From Omnitrophica WOR_2 bacterium RIFCSPLOWO2_12_FULL_51_24 (GTDB lineage Bacteria; Omnitrophota; Gorgyraeia; Pluralincolimonadales; Pluralincolimonadaceae), in assembly GCA_001805885.1 (NCBI GenBank), contig MHHC01000040.1, positions 1 through 8,378 of the forward strand: a stretch of 8,378 nucleotides of DNA, given 5' to 3'. This document shows positions 5,712 through 8,378 of the stretch, piece by piece. Position numbers and translations under genes: made by a program. The notes under the pieces were generated by a model that saw only the letters and a list, made by a program, of their open reading frames with translations, did no database searches and was not told the origin of the DNA. Within the stretch, counting starts at the first letter, position 1, and each line of letters starts with the position of its first letter.

Positions 5712-6818
5712 TCACCTTATAATTTTCGCCAGGAGGCTGCGCCTTATGGATATAGCGTCATACGGGCAGAGCTCATGGCAGCAGAAACACTTGATGCATC
5801 TTCGATAATCGATCCTCGAGCCTTCCTCTTCTATTGTGATGCACTGAGCCGGGCAGCTCTTCTCGCATATCCGGCACTTCTTGCATATTTTATCATTAAT
5901 CCTGGGAAAAAACTTGATAGCTTTTGCGAGCAATTTGAAGACCGGTCTGGGGATCTTCCTCACGACCGACATCTCCGGCAGCTTGAAATCATGGAGCTTC
6001 GCATCTTTCAAGCTTTCGCCCAGGACCTCTATCTTGGAGAGGTCGGCCTCGCCCAACTTCCGCCTGTACGCCTCTGCCGTCATCTCTATCCGGAGCGGTT
6101 CGAGACCGACCAAGTCGGCGAATACCGCGTCGCAGGCGACGCAATCGTTGCTCGCTATTACCAGGCCGGCGTTTCTCAGCTGGCCTGCGGCCGGGCCATT
6201 GCCTTCCATCGCCGTTATCCCGTCCATCACGACAAGCCGCGGTATCGCCGTCTCAAATACATCGACCACGAGTTTCGCGAATTCATCGGGCCTCGGCGCT
6301 TTAAGGTGGCAGTCGGCCTTGAAATGACCGACCGCAAGCCCGTATGAGTTCTTTATCGCGCCGGTAAGCGTCATCAGGTCGTGCGTCTTCATCTTCGGGA
6401 TAGAGATTATGCCGTCAACTTCCCCCACACAGGCCGAAATAGGCATGCCCTTAATATTCTGCGCCTTGTCGAAATCGACAAGCCTGATGCCTTCTTCTTC
6501 ACATACCCTCTTTATTCCCGACTCCCCGTAAGTCGAGCCCGCGGTCTTAAAGCCGAGGCCGCCGGGAGAATCCCCGACGATGACTTCAGCCCCTGTCTCC
6601 CTGACTAACCGCGCGACAGCGCGCAGCACTTCCGGATGCGTATCGACACCTGACTCAGGCGGCCTCGCGGAAAGGAGATTCGGTTTGAGTAATATCTTCT
6701 CACCTTTCTCGACAAAATCCGAGATACCGCCAAGCAGGCCTACCGCCTTCTTTACGGCCGCATAGACCCTGTCGAAATCGTATGAACCCGCTTTTACTAT
6801 CGAGACTCTTGAACTCAT
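5712..6818 (-). CDS. DUF362 domain protein fused to a double [4Fe-4S] ferredoxin domain
   Basis: A 368-residue two-part protein. Residues 1 to about 280 are a DUF362 domain: ILLKPNLLSARPPE (42-55), THPEVLRAVARLV (60-72), IVGDSPGG (80-87), IISIPKMKTHDLMTLTGAIKN (137-157), VVMDGITAMEGNGP (196-209) and LVIASNDCVACDAVFADLVG (219-238). Residues 310-356 hold two ferredoxin motifs: Cys312, 315, 318, 322 and Cys341, 344, 347, 351, each ending CP, so two [4Fe-4S] clusters are expected. Cys346 is an additional cysteine inside the second motif. A basic, partly hydrophobic linker (about 287-304) joins the two parts. No signal peptide is seen. The DUF362 reaction is not established to my knowledge; an electron-transfer or redox role is inferred from the clusters. 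It follows the CPBP gene by 3 bp without a clear ribosome site and precedes mtnA by 4 bp. Confidence 0.92.
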   Translation of the reverse strand: MSSRVSIVKAGSYDFDRVYAAVKKAVGLLGGISDFVEKGEKILLKPNLLSARPPESGVDTHPEVLRAVARLVRETGAEVIVGDSPGGLGFKTAGSTYGESGIKRVCEEEGIRLVDFDKAQNIKGMPISACVGEVDGIISIPKMKTHDLMTLTGAIKNSYGLAVGHFKADCHLKAPRPDEFAKLVVDVFETAIPRLVVMDGITAMEGNGPAAGQLRNAGLVIASNDCVACDAVFADLVGLEPLRIEMTAEAYRRKLGEADLSKIEVLGESLKDAKLHDFKLPEMSVVRKIPRPVFKLLAKAIKFFPRINDKICKKCRICEKSCPAQCITIEEEGSRIDYRRCIKCFCCHELCPYDAISIRRSLLAKIIR

Positions 6819-6821
6819 GAT

Positions 6822-7889
6822 TTATTTTGGTAGCGCGATCATCTTATAGAGGTATACGAAAAATATAACGGCCGAGTTATGGATTATATGGACCGTTATC
6901 GACGGTATTATCGAGCCGGTCTTCTCGTAAAGATAAGCAAGGAGGACGCCCAGCGCGAGTATCGGGAAGAATGAGACGATATTCATATGCAGCATCGCGA
7001 ATACCGCCGAGATGAGCAATATGGCGTTCCTGACGCCGATCCTCTTCCTGAACACCGGATAAGCGAAACCCCTGAAAAATAATTCTTCTGCGATGGGCCC
7101 GATGATAGTGACAAGCGCCGTAAGGACAAAGAGGATCTTCGGCCCTTTCGCCTTATACAGTATCTCAAACGCTTTCGTCTCCGGCGGCTCGTAACTGGAC
7201 ACTTTTAGGCCGATAAAGACGACGATCATTATGATGGCCAGGACCGGGATGATAGTAAGATAGCCGCCGATGGCGATCCTCATATCCCTCTTTATATTCT
7301 TAAAGGTCAGTCCCAGTCCGGCAAGGCCGCTTTTGAATTTAATTACCGTGAAATACAGGACTATCGCCATGCCCATAATATCCGTCAGCGTCGCGTTGAG
7401 GACGCCAAAAAGGTTTCCGTCTATATCCTTTATTTTCATCAGGTATAATATATTCGCCTCTATCCACTGAAACGTGTAGGCAAAGAAATAGAACGTGACT
7501 ATTATCCTTAAGATATCTATGAATTGCCAACGCACGTCGGGGGGAGAGCCGTAAGCGGCCATGATATCATGGCCGTTAAGCTTGCGCGCGATGCAGCTTA
7601 TTCCGAAGAAGAGACCGGCCATAAGGGCGAGGGCGCCGGCGAAAGTGCTTACCGTCACTGTGACGGCAAGAGGCTTATTGCTCGAGAGCAACTCTTTTAT
7701 TCTATTCTCCTGCCCGATCACCTCTTCCGGCGTCAATATCCTGTGCGACTTTTTCTTTTCGGCAAGATGCTCTTCCTTCTTGGGTATAGGTGAGGTCGCA
7801 AAAAATATCTCGGTCGCCACTATGAAAGAGAGCATGACCAGATAGAGCCGGTTTTCGGTCCCGAATCTTCTTACTTTATCCCACGACAT
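6822..7889 (-). CDS. CPBP-family intramembrane glutamic protease
   Basis: A 355-residue polytopic membrane protein with an Rce1/CPBP (Abi) catalytic domain. Motif 1 is EELFFR (Glu268, Glu269, Arg273), motif 2 is FAMLH (Phe297, His301) and motif 3 is HIIHN (His334, Asn338), so the presumed catalytic set is complete. Hydrophobic segments lie at about 15-31, 75-98, 124-150, 166-185, 208-229, 253-265, 288-303, 305-321 and 331-348. Between the first two is a charged, probably helical loop (about 36-70). CPBP enzymes include prenyl-protein and bacteriocin-maturing or immunity proteases; the substrate here is unknown. The start at 7889 lies inside the radical SAM gene (14-bp overlap), with GAGGAG 5 bases before the ATG. 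A 20-bp perfect DNA palindrome falls in codons 105-111. Confidence 0.93.
   Translation of the reverse strand: MSWDKVRRFGTENRLYLVMLSFIVATEIFFATSPIPKKEEHLAEKKKSHRILTPEEVIGQENRIKELLSSNKPLAVTVTVSTFAGALALMAGLFFGISCIARKLNGHDIMAAYGSPPDVRWQFIDILRIIVTFYFFAYTFQWIEANILYLMKIKDIDGNLFGVLNATLTDIMGMAIVLYFTVIKFKSGLAGLGLTFKNIKRDMRIAIGGYLTIIPVLAIIMIVVFIGLKVSSYEPPETKAFEILYKAKGPKILFVLTALVTIIGPIAEELFFRGFAYPVFRKRIGVRNAILLISAVFAMLHMNIVSFFPILALGVLLAYLYEKTGSIIPSITVHIIHNSAVIFFVYLYKMIALPK
7556..7575. repeat. Perfect 20-bp palindrome in the CPBP gene
   Basis: CGGCCATGATATCATGGCCG reads identically on both strands and encodes residues around NGHDIMA (105-111) of the protease. With one bulged base the symmetry extends through flanking TAA/TTA bases. 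Its role, if any, is unknown. Confidence 0.75.
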
Positions 7890-8378
7890 TAAATCTCCTC
7901 AGTCTGAACTTGACCTTTAGTTCATCTGCCGCGACCCTCTCGCATTCTTTTATATCCACACCCTCATAATCGACGCAGGTCACCTCTACCTCGGGAAGTT
8001 TCTCCCGGCATTCGACGATGAACTCCTTTACCTTCTCGAACGTATCCGGCCCGAAGACCGGCCTGCATATTTTATTATAGGTCTCTTTATCGGGGGCGTT
8101 AAGGCTTACGCTCACGCGGTCTATGAGGCCGACCAGGTCGCCGACGATAGGCCTTTTATTTATAAGATCTCCGTGGCCGTTCGTCGTAAGGCGGATCCTG
8201 GCGCCCTTCGCCTTGAGCGCTTTCGCGGCTTCGATTACGCAGTCGAGCCGCAGCGTGGGTTCGCCGTAGCCGCAGAATACTATCTCGTCATATCTCCTGG
8301 GATCGCCTACCGCCTCGATTATCTCTTTTGCCATGGGTTCGCTTTCAAGCCGGAGGTTATGGCCCATTACGAAATCGG
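7876..8378 (-). CDS. TatD-associated radical SAM protein, C-terminal part
   Basis: The last 166 codons of a gene entering from the right edge. The first in-frame ATG (8367) is internal, because the open frame continues to the window end. Visible motifs are VFCGYGEPTLRLD, the GGEP-like loop that holds the SAM amino group, then RIRLTTNGHGDLI, RVSVSLNAPDKETYNKICRP and a closing VTCVDYEGVDIKECERVA. These match the radical SAM family commonly encoded beside or fused to TatD nucleases. The N-terminal CxxxCxxC cluster motif lies outside the window, so catalytic competence cannot be confirmed here. The chemistry of this family is unknown to me. Its 3' end contains the ribosome binding site and start of the CPBP protease gene, so the two are translationally linked. 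Confidence 0.85.
   Translation of the reverse strand, partial: DFVMGHNLRLESEPMAKEIIEAVGDPRRYDEIVFCGYGEPTLRLDCVIEAAKALKAKGARIRLTTNGHGDLINKRPIVGDLVGLIDRVSVSLNAPDKETYNKICRPVFGPDTFEKVKEFIVECREKLPEVEVTCVDYEGVDIKECERVAADELKVKFRLRRFNVVG
7895..7900 (-). promoter_or_regulatory. Ribosome binding site for the CPBP protease gene, inside the radical SAM gene
   Basis: GAGGAG on the transcribed strand, 5 bases before the ATG at 7889. It lies within the final codons of the radical SAM gene and supports the overlapping start. Confidence 0.7.

Noticed and set aside
5667..6347. Plus-strand open frame of 226 codons
   Set aside because: Antisense shadow of the DUF362 gene with no ribosome site, no motif, and an arginine/tyrosine-rich composition typical of shadow frames.

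Overview
The window carries twelve genes, all on the minus strand, packed almost without intergenic space. In transcription order (right to left) they are: the 3' part of a TatD-associated radical SAM gene, a CPBP-family membrane protease, a DUF362 protein with a double [4Fe-4S] ferredoxin domain, mtnA, thiL, tsaE, tsaB, alr, a small exported protein of unknown function, a DoxX-family membrane protein, an NTF2/SnoaL-like protein, and the 5' part of a secreted alpha/beta hydrolase. The content is bacterial (TsaB/TsaE-type t6A enzymes, Alr). The iron-sulfur/radical SAM genes next to DUF362 would suit an uncultured, probably anaerobic Gram-negative lineage. Omnitrophota or a relative is my guess from the gene mix, with low confidence; nothing in the window fixes the taxon.

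Layout. From 8378 to 1542 the eight genes are joined by overlaps (14, 23, 4 and 4 bp) or gaps of 0 to 4 bp. Two junctions are ATGA stop-start overlaps and one is TAAATG. This looks like one polycistronic unit with strong translational coupling. From 1541 to 1 the four genes are also co-directional, with gaps of 24, 16, 14 and 2 bp. I see no hairpin plus T-run terminator and no convincing promoter anywhere, and no stretch over 300 bases lacks a gene.

Function. The core is housekeeping: TsaE and TsaB belong to tRNA t6A synthesis, ThiL makes thiamine diphosphate, MtnA isomerises methylthioribose-1-phosphate in methionine salvage, and Alr supplies D-alanine for peptidoglycan. The upstream trio (radical SAM, CPBP protease, ferredoxin-DUF362) has no established role. 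The downstream four (exported protein, DoxX, NTF2-like, secreted hydrolase) look like an accessory envelope or detoxification cassette.

The most unusual signals are small insert-like sequences inside genes. A 31-bp near-perfect palindrome lies in frame inside tsaB and encodes about ten extra residues just before a conserved strand. A 45-bp in-frame unit flanked by 13-bp direct repeats extends the C-terminus of the DoxX protein; removing one unit restores a stop codon right at the next gene's start. There is also a perfect 20-bp palindrome in the CPBP gene. I found no RNA genes, CRISPR arrays or complete mobile elements.
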